From contig CANHMJ010000034.1 in assembly GCA_947461805.1 (NCBI GenBank), positions 1 to 13,488 of the forward strand: a stretch of DNA of 13,488 nucleotides. Direction: 5' to 3'. Positions within the stretch are counted from its first letter, which is position 1. The number at the start of each line of letters is the position of its first letter. The DNA comes from Burkholderiaceae bacterium. Its GTDB lineage: Bacteria > Pseudomonadota > Gammaproteobacteria > Burkholderiales > Burkholderiaceae. The notes below the pieces were generated by a model. The model did no database searches and was not told the DNA's origin. It was given only the letters and a program-made list of their open reading frames with translations. Positions 1-7,704 of the stretch are shown here, piece after piece. A program made the position numbers and the translations under genes.

Positions 1-120
1 CTTGAATACGAGCAACGTAATTTATCGAAATCGGCACGGATTCGGGACGCGGCTCGCAATCAGCTCAATATGAGTCCCATCGCACCCAACCGAACCATTT
101 ATCTGCGAGAAGAGCGGTGA
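1..120 (+). CDS. ftsL: Cell division protein FtsL, C-terminal end (partial)
   Basis: This is the last 39 codons of a gene that begins upstream of the window, ending in TGA at 118-120. The readable frame starts LEYEQRNLSKSARIRDAARN and closes with a segment around NMSPIAPNRTIYLREER. That fits the membrane-distal end of FtsL: a short heptad-like helix followed by a conserved M-x-P-x-x-P-x-R-type tail. FtsL is a small bitopic protein that forms a periplasmic coiled coil with FtsB, binds FtsQ and helps activate FtsW-FtsI. The call rests mainly on position directly before ftsI, its standard place in dcw clusters, because FtsL sequences diverge strongly. The transmembrane helix and start lie outside the window. 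The stop overlaps the ftsI start codon by 3 bases (GTGA). Confidence 0.85.
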   Translation, partial: LEYEQRNLSKSARIRDAARNQLNMSPIAPNRTIYLREER

Positions 121-1883
121 AGCGAGTCGGATTCTCAACAACGCCTAATTTAGTCTTGCGTCTGCCTATGTGGCGGTCGCGCTTAATGCTTTTTATGCTG
201 TTCCTGGGGTTTGCTGCGCTGGTATTGCGCGCGCTTTGGATTCAGGGGCCTGGTAATGCTTTTTATGAAGCAAAGGCAGTCAAGGGAACGCAGCGTGAAC
301 TAGAGATGTCGGCTAGCCGCGGAAAAATATTGGACCGCAACGGGCAGGTTATTGCAACTAGCCTTGAAGCAAAGGCAGTCATTGCCTATAACGATACGAT
401 TCCCAAAGATTTATCCGATGAAAAAATTAAGCAGCTTGCAGCCTTACTCGACATGCGTGAAGTTGATGTAAGAAAAAAGTTAAAAGACGAACGTAACCAA
501 GTTTTCTTAAAGCGCCAAGTTGAGCCAGCCGTAGCGCAAAAAATACGTAAGTTAGAAATTCCGGGCATTGGTTTAAATAATGAGTTTCGTCGCTTTTACC
601 CCGAAGGCGAGGCAATGGCTCACGTTGTTGGTTTTACTAATGTAGAGGATCACGGCCAAGAGGGGATGGAGTTATCACGCGAAAATGATTTGGCTGCCAG
701 TACGGGTAAGCGACGTGTAGTAGTCGATCGCCTAGGGCGCATCGTCGAGGATATGGGTGTTTTGCAGTTGCCACAAAACGGTAAGGATTTGAAACTCTCG
801 GTTGATAGCAAGATTCAGTACATTGCTTACAACGCATTAAAAGATGCAGTTGAAAAGCATCGTGCCAAGGCGGCTGGAGCCGTCGTCATTAATGTGCAGA
901 CAGGTGAAATTTTAGCGCTCGCAAATTGGCCAAGCTACAACCCGAACGATCGCAGAATATTGAGTGGCGAACAATTGCGTAATCGTGTGATGACCGATAC
1001 GTTTGAGCCGGGCTCAACCATTAAGCCATTCACGGTTGCTCTGGCCATGGAAAAGGGTCAAGTGAATCCAAATACGGTAATGGCGATCGGTGCCAAGTAC
1101 TTGGTGGGACCAAAGCCAATTACCGACACACACCCTTATCCAACGTTGACGGTGGCAGAGGTTATTCAAAAATCGAGCAATATTGGTACTTCAAAGTTGG
1201 CAATGAATATGCCAGCCAGTGAAATGTGGGACTTGTTTACTGCGGTTGGATTTGGCCAGGCTCCTAAGGTAGGGTTTCCTGGTGCCGTGGCGGGCCGTGT
1301 GCATCCCTATCAAAAATGGATGCCGACCGATCAAGCGCGTATTGCATTTGGCTACGGCATATCAACATCCCTTTTCCAGATGGCCCGTGCATACACTATC
1401 TTCGCTCGCGATGGTGAGTTGGTTCCAGTCACGATAGAACACAGTCCTGATTACAAACCAGGCACACGTGTTATTTCAGCAAAAACTGCAATCGAGATGC
1501 GTAGCATGTTGGAATCAGTAACCGAGCCTGGCGGGACAGCACTTAAAGCCCATGCCGAAGGTTATCGTGTTGGCGGAAAAACTGGGACAGCCCATAAGGT
1601 TGCAGGCAAGGGGTATGCAAGCAATAAATACATAGCTTATTTCACAGGCATTGCGCCAATGAGCGCTCCACGCATTGTGGTGGCAGTGATGGTCGATGAG
1701 CCAACTACAAATGGATACTATGGCGGCCAAGTTGCAGCGCCTATTTTTTCAACCATCGTCTCTGAAACGCTTCGCGCAATGAATGTTGCGCCAGATAGCG
1801 CAGTTAAAAATATGGTTCAGCGAGACGATGAGATTAAGTCCGGTACAGCTGCGCCAATTCAACGAGTCGTATTAACGCAATGA
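117..1883 (+). CDS. ftsI: Peptidoglycan D,D-transpeptidase FtsI (penicillin-binding protein 3)
   Basis: This is the septum-specific class B penicillin-binding protein that crosslinks peptidoglycan strands made by FtsW; 588 aa, normal for the family. A short cytoplasmic tail precedes one membrane helix at about residues 21-42. The dimerisation or pedestal domain follows, opening with the RGKILDRNG motif (68-76). The transpeptidase domain carries all three penicillin-binding motifs: SxxK with catalytic Ser300 and Lys303 (STIK), SSN at 353-355, and KTGT at 488-491. It is therefore predicted active and a beta-lactam target. The GTG start at 117 overlaps the ftsL stop. It is preferred over the ATG at 168 because residues 5-17 (GFSTTPNLVL region) resemble the N-termini I recall for Burkholderiales FtsI. 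Its TGA overlaps the murE ATG by 4 bases. An exact 17-base direct repeat encodes EAKAV twice (residues 51-55 and 84-88). Confidence 0.97.
   Translation: MKRVGFSTTPNLVLRLPMWRSRLMLFMLFLGFAALVLRALWIQGPGNAFYEAKAVKGTQRELEMSASRGKILDRNGQVIATSLEAKAVIAYNDTIPKDLSDEKIKQLAALLDMREVDVRKKLKDERNQVFLKRQVEPAVAQKIRKLEIPGIGLNNEFRRFYPEGEAMAHVVGFTNVEDHGQEGMELSRENDLAASTGKRRVVVDRLGRIVEDMGVLQLPQNGKDLKLSVDSKIQYIAYNALKDAVEKHRAKAAGAVVINVQTGEILALANWPSYNPNDRRILSGEQLRNRVMTDTFEPGSTIKPFTVALAMEKGQVNPNTVMAIGAKYLVGPKPITDTHPYPTLTVAEVIQKSSNIGTSKLAMNMPASEMWDLFTAVGFGQAPKVGFPGAVAGRVHPYQKWMPTDQARIAFGYGISTSLFQMARAYTIFARDGELVPVTIEHSPDYKPGTRVISAKTAIEMRSMLESVTEPGGTALKAHAEGYRVGGKTGTAHKVAGKGYASNKYIAYFTGIAPMSAPRIVVAVMVDEPTTNGYYGGQVAAPIFSTIVSETLRAMNVAPDSAVKNMVQRDDEIKSGTAAPIQRVVLTQ
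266..381 (+). repeat. Exact 17-base in-frame direct repeat within ftsI
   Basis: The 17-base word TGAAGCAAAGGCAGTCA occurs at 266-282 and again at 365-381, exactly 99 bases apart and in the same reading frame. Each copy encodes EAKAV. The copies lie in the membrane-proximal part of FtsI. This is probably a chance match from similar local composition, but it is identical at every base. Confidence 0.6.
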
Positions 1884-3421
1884 TGGTTACTTTGATTAAG
1901 CCAGAACAAGCCATGGATCACCTGCGGCGATTGGCTTTGCCAGCTGCACGCATCGTGAGTGATACACGGCAAATGAAGGCTGGCGATATCTTTCTAGCTT
2001 ACCAAGTTGGGCATGGCGCCGCCACACAGGACAGCCGACCCTACATTGGTGATGCTTTGAATGCAGGAGCTGCTGCGGTTATTTATGATCCAACCGACTT
2101 AGAGGACATTTCGGCTTTGATTGATTCGCGCTGCCTTGCCTTAGAAAATTTATCGGCACATGCTGGGTCAATTTGCTCCGATTGGTATGGCAATCCGAGC
2201 AGTCAAATGATGGTATTTGGAGTGACCGGAACGAATGGCAAGACTAGCATCACGCAATGGCTCTCACATGCTTTAGATCGCCCTAAGTCGCGGGCGGCTG
2301 TGATTGGTACTTTGGGCATTGGCTATCCTGGACACTTAGAGGCAACTGGCTATACCACGCCAAATGCTGCGCGCTTACAAACCGAACTCAAAGCACTTTT
2401 AGATTCCAATGCAAAGCAAATTGCAATGGAGGTCTCTTCACACGCACTAGAACAAGGGCGCGTTAATGGTGTCCAATTCACTACAGCTGTGTTTTCCAAC
2501 TTGAGTCAAGATCACTTGGATTACCACGGCAGTATGGCGGAATATGCGGCAGTTAAGTTTAGTTTGTTTCAGTTCCCAGGCTTACAAAACGCGGTCATTA
2601 ACTTGGAAGATCCCTTGGGTCGTGAATTAGCCATGCAATTATTGGCGAAGACAGGCGTGCAGGTATGGGGCTATGCCGTCGACCGCAATGCCTTTGCCGG
2701 TTTTGAAAAGTTTGGCAAGCGACTGCATGTTATTTTTTCCAGTGGTATGCGGTTTAAGGATTATGGCTATCAGGGCGTATTTGAATGGCAAGATCATGGC
2801 AGGACTGAGGTCAGTGTTCCAGTTGTAGGGGACTTTAATCTGAGTAATTGCCTTGCGGTTTGGACTTGCGTATTGGCTAGTGGCATCGACATGCTGGAGG
2901 CAAGTAAGCGCATTGCACTCTTAAAACCCGTTAGCGGAAGAATGGAAATGGTGCTCGGCAATTCGCGCAGCATTGGTCCATTACTTATTGTTGATTATGC
3001 CCATACCCCAGATGCATTGGAAAAGGTATTGAATACATTGCGCCCCATTGCGACCCAGCGTGCAGGAAAGTTGTGGTGTATTTTTGGTTGTGGCGGCGAT
3101 CGTGATACTAGCAAGCGACCGCTCATGGGCCGGATTGCAGCAGAGTTAGCTGACCACATCATTTTGACTAGCGATAACCCACGCTCCGAGAATCCAGAAA
3201 AGATTAGCGCAGATATTCAGGCTGGAATGCGTAATGGCAAATCAGTGGAGGTCATTTTAGATCGGGCTGCAGCGATCCTGAACGGAGTTCGACACGCACA
3301 AGCGAATGATGTTGTATTGATTGCAGGCAAAGGCCATGAAACAAGCCAAGAGATTAATGGTAGAAAAGTAGATTTTTCAGATCAAGAACATGTTTTATTG
3401 GCTAGTGGGGGCTCCGTTTAA
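1880..3421 (+). CDS. murE: UDP-MurNAc-L-Ala-D-Glu:meso-diaminopimelate ligase MurE
   Basis: This cytoplasmic ATP-dependent ligase adds the third stem-peptide residue. The product is 513 aa, slightly longer than the roughly 495 aa of E. coli. The N-terminal UDP-binding domain contains the SDTRQMKAGDIF stretch. The central Mur ligase domain has the P-loop GTNGKT at 117-122 and the YHGSMAEYAAVKF segment, in which Lys226 is the expected carbamylated lysine. The C-terminal domain carries DNPR at 432-435, the family signature for meso-diaminopimelate rather than lysine, so the wall should be of the Gram-negative A1gamma type. The ATG at 1880 overlaps the ftsI stop (ATGA); a second ATG follows at once at 1883. 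No convincing Shine-Dalgarno sequence is visible, so translation probably depends on coupling to ftsI. The stop overlaps the murF start by one base (TAATG). Confidence 0.97.
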   Translation: MMVTLIKPEQAMDHLRRLALPAARIVSDTRQMKAGDIFLAYQVGHGAATQDSRPYIGDALNAGAAAVIYDPTDLEDISALIDSRCLALENLSAHAGSICSDWYGNPSSQMMVFGVTGTNGKTSITQWLSHALDRPKSRAAVIGTLGIGYPGHLEATGYTTPNAARLQTELKALLDSNAKQIAMEVSSHALEQGRVNGVQFTTAVFSNLSQDHLDYHGSMAEYAAVKFSLFQFPGLQNAVINLEDPLGRELAMQLLAKTGVQVWGYAVDRNAFAGFEKFGKRLHVIFSSGMRFKDYGYQGVFEWQDHGRTEVSVPVVGDFNLSNCLAVWTCVLASGIDMLEASKRIALLKPVSGRMEMVLGNSRSIGPLLIVDYAHTPDALEKVLNTLRPIATQRAGKLWCIFGCGGDRDTSKRPLMGRIAAELADHIILTSDNPRSENPEKISADIQAGMRNGKSVEVILDRAAAILNGVRHAQANDVVLIAGKGHETSQEINGRKVDFSDQEHVLLASGGSV

Positions 3422-4863
3422 TGGCGATGACTACCCTGGGCCAAATTCATGCATTTTTACCATCCAGTAAATTGATCAATATTTCTGAGGCGGCGGCGCA
3501 AAGCCATCCAATCGATTCAATTTCTACCGATAGCAGGGCAATTGAGAGTGGATCCTTATTTATTGCACTAAAAGGTGAGCGCTTTGATGCACATGATTTC
3601 TTGGGAGAGGTTAGTGCCGCCGGAGCAAGTGCTGCCCTGATTGAAGATGAGCAGACATGCCCAAATGAGCTCCCCGCGGTATGCGTTGCCGACACACGAA
3701 TAAGTTTGGGTGATTTTGCTGCGGCGTGGCGAAAGCAATTTACATTACCTCTCGTAGTGGTAACGGGTAGTAATGGTAAGACTACCGTGAAAGAAATGAT
3801 CGCGGCTATCTTTACTGCGGCCGTGGGTAAGGAAGCAACTTTGATTACACCCGGTAACTTGAATAATGATATTGGACTACCACTGACGGTATTGCGCTTG
3901 CGTGAGTCCCATCGATTGGCTGTGATCGAGTTGGGGATGAATCATCCTGGCGAAACAGCATACCTCGCTAACATTGCCAAGCCATCGATTGCGCTGATCA
4001 ATAATGCCCAGCGCGAGCATCAAGAATTTATGCAGACCGTTGATGCGGTTGCGTGCGAGCATGCGGATGTAATCGCATCATTGCCAGTAGATGGCGTTGC
4101 GGTTTTTCCAGCAGACACTCCATTCAGTTCCGATTGGCGCAAAAAAGCCGATGGGCGCCGCTCCATTGATTTTGCGCTCAATGGCCCTGCAGCAGTCAGC
4201 GGCGCACTACTGGAAGACGGTACGCTTGAAATAAAAACAAGCGAAGGCATTATCAATGTACGACTTTCAGTGCTTGGTGAACACAATCTGCGTAATGCAC
4301 TAGCGGCCACCGCTGTAGCCTTAGCTGCAAAGATTGATTTACGCGCCATCCATTTTGGATTGGAATCATTTCAGGCGGTTAGCGGCCGAATGATGGCAAA
4401 TCAATTTGGTGCTTGCGTATTGATTGATGACAGTTACAACGCCAATCCCGATTCAGTTCGTGCGGCAATTGATGCCCTCAGTCAGGTTAGCCAAAAGACG
4501 TGTTTAGTCCTTGGCGACATGGGTGAAGTGGGATCAAAAGGCCCAGAGTTTCATTATGAGGTGGGTGCATATGCAGCAGAGCGCGGCATTGTTCACTTAT
4601 GGGCGCTAGGAGAGCAAACGCAGTCTTCGGTGCAGGGTTTTAATGAATTCAATGGGCGTATGGGAATTAGTAATACAGCGATCCATTTTGAAACCATCGA
4701 CGCCTTAAATGCATACCTAGCAACCGTTGCTGAATTATTTTCTGAAGGCACTTCGGTATCCCAGCCCTACGCAGTGCTAGTAAAAGGATCACGTTTTATG
4801 CGCATGGAACGAGCAGTAACGGCGTTAAAAGATGCGCTAGTGGAGGTTAAAGCATGCTCTTAA
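3421..4863 (+). CDS. murF: UDP-MurNAc-tripeptide:D-Ala-D-Ala ligase MurF
   Basis: MurF adds the D-Ala-D-Ala dipeptide made by Ddl, completing the UDP-MurNAc-pentapeptide in the cytoplasm. It is 480 aa, somewhat longer than E. coli MurF (about 452). The N-terminal domain has the DSISTDSRAIESGSLFIALKG pattern typical of MurE/MurF. The ATP P-loop is GSNGKT at 116-121, followed by TPGNLNNDIGLPLTVL, where MurF enzymes are strongly conserved. The C-terminal domain contains LIDDSYNANPDS, also a MurF hallmark. The central loop reads NNAQREHQEFM from residue 194, where E. coli-type enzymes have NNAGPAHLE; I recall the former as usual in betaproteobacteria. The start at 3421 shares one base with the murE stop; an alternative in-frame ATG lies at 3427. 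The 3' end overlaps mraY by 10 bases. Confidence 0.96.
   Translation: MAMTTLGQIHAFLPSSKLINISEAAAQSHPIDSISTDSRAIESGSLFIALKGERFDAHDFLGEVSAAGASAALIEDEQTCPNELPAVCVADTRISLGDFAAAWRKQFTLPLVVVTGSNGKTTVKEMIAAIFTAAVGKEATLITPGNLNNDIGLPLTVLRLRESHRLAVIELGMNHPGETAYLANIAKPSIALINNAQREHQEFMQTVDAVACEHADVIASLPVDGVAVFPADTPFSSDWRKKADGRRSIDFALNGPAAVSGALLEDGTLEIKTSEGIINVRLSVLGEHNLRNALAATAVALAAKIDLRAIHFGLESFQAVSGRMMANQFGACVLIDDSYNANPDSVRAAIDALSQVSQKTCLVLGDMGEVGSKGPEFHYEVGAYAAERGIVHLWALGEQTQSSVQGFNEFNGRMGISNTAIHFETIDALNAYLATVAELFSEGTSVSQPYAVLVKGSRFMRMERAVTALKDALVEVKACS
4842..4847 (+). promoter_or_regulatory. Ribosome binding site of mraY
   Basis: GGAGGT, a near-perfect Shine-Dalgarno core, lies inside the murF coding end with 6 bases before the mraY ATG at 4854. 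It fixes that start and is among the strongest ribosome sites in the window. Confidence 0.85.
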
Positions 4864-6023
4864 TCTTGGCGCAGTGGTTGCAAGACGATTACAGTTTTTT
4901 CCGAGTATTTAATTACATTACCTTCCGTGCAGTGATGGCGACTTTGACTGCATTGTTGATTGGTCTTATTTCGGGCCCTTGGGTTATACGAAAATTGACT
5001 GAGTTAAAGATGGGTCAAGCAGTCCGTACCGATGGACCGCAAACGCATTTAGTCAAATCAGGAACCCCAACCATGGGCGGTGTACTGATCCTTATTGGGA
5101 TATTTACCTCCTGTGTTTTGTGGGCTGACCTTACTAATCGATTTATATGGATTGTGATGTTAGTTACCTTTGGTTTTGGCTTGATTGGTTGGGTAGATGA
5201 TTACCGTAAAGTTGCCCGCAAAGACCCCAAAGGAATGGCGTCGCGTGAAAAGTTCTTCTGGCAAACCGTGATTGGATTGTTTGCTGCGATTTATTTAGCC
5301 TTCTCTGTGTCTGAGGTCAACAACTTAAAAGTGCTGCAATTATTTATTGACTGGGTTCAGAGCGGTTTTTCATTGGACCTGCCGGCAAAATCAAACCTTT
5401 ATCTCCCGTTTATTAAAGAGGTTAGCTACCCACTTGGAGTCATGGGTTTCATCATCTTGAGTTACTTAGTGATCGTCGGCAGCAGTAACGCAGTCAATTT
5501 AACGGATGGCCTTGATGGCCTGGTCATCATGCCCGTGATTTTGGTGGGGGCTGCACTAGGGGCGTTTGCCTATGTGATGGGTAATGCAATTTACGCTAAG
5601 TATTTATTGTTTCCATTTATTCCTGGCGCAGGTGAGCTGATGATTTTCTGCGGAGCCATGGGTGGAGCAGGTCTTGCTTTCCTTTGGTACAACACCCATC
5701 CTGCGCAGGTCTTCATGGGTGATGTTGGTGCCTTGGCCCTAGGCGGTGCACTTGGAACCATTGCGGTCATTGTGCGCCAAGAGATTGTTTTATTTGTGAT
5801 GGGCGGTATCTTTGTCGCCGAAACGGTTTCCGTGATGATGCAAGTGGTTTGGTTCAAGTACACCAAAAAACGCTATGGCGAAGGACGCCGTATTTTTCGG
5901 ATGGCGCCGCTGCACCACCATTTTGAACTGGGCGGCTGGCGCGAAACCCAAGTTGTTGTTCGTTTTTGGATCATCACTATTTTGTTGGTGTTGGTTGGTT
6001 TATCAAGCTTGAAATTACGGTAA
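4854..6023 (+). CDS. mraY: Phospho-MurNAc-pentapeptide transferase MraY
   Basis: This integral membrane enzyme transfers phospho-MurNAc-pentapeptide from UDP to undecaprenyl phosphate, making lipid I. The protein has about ten hydrophobic segments and 389 aa, longer than the 360 aa of E. coli. Active-site motifs are intact: DDYRK with Asp115-Asp116, NLTDGLDGL from Asn215, FMGDVGALALGG with Asp290 (magnesium/catalytic), and PLHHHFE with His354-356. GTPTMGG near residue 72 is another family signature. The extra length falls mainly between about residues 145 and 190, a loop predicted to face the periplasm. The ATG at 4854 has a strong ribosome site and overlaps murF by 10 bases. The gene ends with TAA, 10 bases before murD. 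Confidence 0.97.
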   Translation: MLLILAQWLQDDYSFFRVFNYITFRAVMATLTALLIGLISGPWVIRKLTELKMGQAVRTDGPQTHLVKSGTPTMGGVLILIGIFTSCVLWADLTNRFIWIVMLVTFGFGLIGWVDDYRKVARKDPKGMASREKFFWQTVIGLFAAIYLAFSVSEVNNLKVLQLFIDWVQSGFSLDLPAKSNLYLPFIKEVSYPLGVMGFIILSYLVIVGSSNAVNLTDGLDGLVIMPVILVGAALGAFAYVMGNAIYAKYLLFPFIPGAGELMIFCGAMGGAGLAFLWYNTHPAQVFMGDVGALALGGALGTIAVIVRQEIVLFVMGGIFVAETVSVMMQVVWFKYTKKRYGEGRRIFRMAPLHHHFELGGWRETQVVVRFWIITILLVLVGLSSLKLR

Positions 6024-6033
6024 TTAGTAGACG

Positions 6034-7704
6034 ATGCGCAATGTAAAAGATCCTTTTGTAAGGCCTGAGCTGAGTAGAGCGGAAGCGCACTCAGTTGAGC
6101 CAACACGCTTTTTAATTCTGGGGCTGGGTGAATCCGGGGTGGCGATGGCGAAATGGTGCCTACGTCATGGTGCTATCACTCGCCTAGTGGATACGCGTGC
6201 GCGTCATGAGCTCAATGAAAAGCAGAGAGCATACTTAAGTGAGTTGGAGTTTGCAGGGCTAAAGGACATGCATTTTGGTCCTTGGAGTCCCGATATGCTG
6301 ATGGATATTGATGTGATTGGTATATCGCCTGGACTGTCGCCGATTGCAGAGCCAGCACAATCCATTTTGGCAGTTGCGCAGGAACAAGGTATTCCAGTGT
6401 GGAGTGAAATCGAGTTCTTTGCCCGCGGTATTGCAGCGCTGGAACGCGAATCGATTACTGAGTCATTGGATTCTGGGGCGTGGACCTATGCGGCAAAAAT
6501 CGTTGCCATTACCGGCACCAATGGTAAAACAACAACAACCGCGCTAGTTGGTCAGTTGTGCGAGCGCGCCGGAAAAACGGTCGCAGTAGCTGGCAATATT
6601 AGTCCCGCAGCATTGGATAAGCTAATGGCCTGCCTTGACGCTGCCGATGGTTTACGTGATCTGCCAGAGTTGTGGGTGCTTGAGCTATCAAGTTTTCAAT
6701 TGCACTTTACCTATAGTCTCAATCCGAGCGCAGCAACGGTTCTGAATTTAAGCCAGGATCATTTGGACTGGCATGGAAATATGCAGGCCTACGCAACTGC
6801 AAAGGCCGCCATTTTTGGACCAACCAGTATCTGCATTGTTAATCGTGATGAAGTTGAGTTAAATCGCTTGCTTGGTGGCCAACTGGAAGATCGGCAGATC
6901 ATTCGCTTTGGCTCAAGCCGGCCGGATGAGCCTGGATCATTCGGGATTGAACGCGATCCTCAGGCTGGCGGAATTGATTGGTTGGTTTGGGCCGAAGTGG
7001 ATGAGGATGCCGAATTAGAGAGGCCTAAGCGGCGACGTAAATCAGTCGTAGTAGAGCTTGAGCCGATTCGCTTGAAGCGCTTAATTCCGGCGGATGCATT
7101 GCGTATCCGCGGTAAACACAACGCCTTAAATGCGCTTGCTGCTTTGGCATTGGCTCGTGCGGTTGGTCTGCCGCTGAATAAATTACTGCATGGTCTGCGC
7201 GAGTACCGCGGCGAACCCCACCGTGTTCAAAGTATTGCCGTCATTCGGGATGTGGAGTATGTCGATGACAGCAAAGGAACCAATGTGGGCGCTACGGTTG
7301 CTGCATTAAGCGGTCTTGGCGATGCGGCAGGCGCTAAAAAGATTTGGTTAATTGCGGGCGGCGATGGCAAAGGCCAAGACTTCTCGCCCTTATTTGATCC
7401 AGTGCAGCGTTTTGCAAAAGGCGTTCTATTGATTGGTAAGGATGCGTCGCGCATTCAGGATGCAATCCAAGGAACTGGGGTTGCAGTAGAGCATTGCGAA
7501 ACCATTGCAGTCGCCGTGAAGATTGCGTCAGAACGAGCAGTTTCCGGTGATGTAGTTTTACTTTCTCCAGCATGCGCCAGCTTTGATCAGTTCAAGGACT
7601 ACATTCACCGTGCTGCTGTATTTGTTTCTGAGGTGGAAGAGCTAGGCATGCAGTTTTCTGACTCTAGTCTTGAGTCAGATTACTCGTCTGGAGTAAGCGC
7701 ATGA
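6034..7704 (+). CDS. murD: UDP-MurNAc-L-alanine:D-glutamate ligase MurD, enlarged form
   Basis: MurD adds D-glutamate to UDP-MurNAc-L-Ala in the cytoplasm. The N-terminal domain starts its Rossmann-like fold at LILGLGESGVAMAKW (from about residue 27). The P-loop GTNGKT is at 161-166 and LNLSQDHLDWHGN precedes Lys257, the expected carbamylated lysine. The C-terminal domain has DDSKGTN (411-417) and LLSPACASFDQF, both diagnostic of MurD. At 556 aa it is over 100 residues longer than E. coli MurD (438). Extra material includes about 24 residues before the first strand, a stretch before the P-loop, an insert at about 300-340 with an acidic run and then RPKRRRK (330-336), and a serine-rich acidic tail. 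The start is the only in-frame ATG upstream of the fold. Its ribosome site is poor, and it lies 10 bases after mraY. The stop overlaps ftsW (ATGA). Confidence 0.95.
   Translation: MRNVKDPFVRPELSRAEAHSVEPTRFLILGLGESGVAMAKWCLRHGAITRLVDTRARHELNEKQRAYLSELEFAGLKDMHFGPWSPDMLMDIDVIGISPGLSPIAEPAQSILAVAQEQGIPVWSEIEFFARGIAALERESITESLDSGAWTYAAKIVAITGTNGKTTTTALVGQLCERAGKTVAVAGNISPAALDKLMACLDAADGLRDLPELWVLELSSFQLHFTYSLNPSAATVLNLSQDHLDWHGNMQAYATAKAAIFGPTSICIVNRDEVELNRLLGGQLEDRQIIRFGSSRPDEPGSFGIERDPQAGGIDWLVWAEVDEDAELERPKRRRKSVVVELEPIRLKRLIPADALRIRGKHNALNALAALALARAVGLPLNKLLHGLREYRGEPHRVQSIAVIRDVEYVDDSKGTNVGATVAALSGLGDAAGAKKIWLIAGGDGKGQDFSPLFDPVQRFAKGVLLIGKDASRIQDAIQGTGVAVEHCETIAVAVKIASERAVSGDVVLLSPACASFDQFKDYIHRAAVFVSEVEELGMQFSDSSLESDYSSGVSA
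7690..7693 (+). promoter_or_regulatory. Ribosome binding site of ftsW
   Basis: GGAG lies within the murD 3' end, 7 bases before the ATG at 7701. It supports that start over the in-frame ATG codons at about residues 35-36. Confidence 0.7.

Noticed and set aside
4020..4349. Antisense open frame of 109 codons opposite murF
   Set aside because: It is low-complexity Ser/Ala-rich text typical of the reverse complement of a conserved + strand gene.
5504..5520. GATGGCC tandem-like repeat in mraY
   Set aside because: It encodes the conserved TDGLDGL motif, whose DGLDG repetition produces the DNA repeat.
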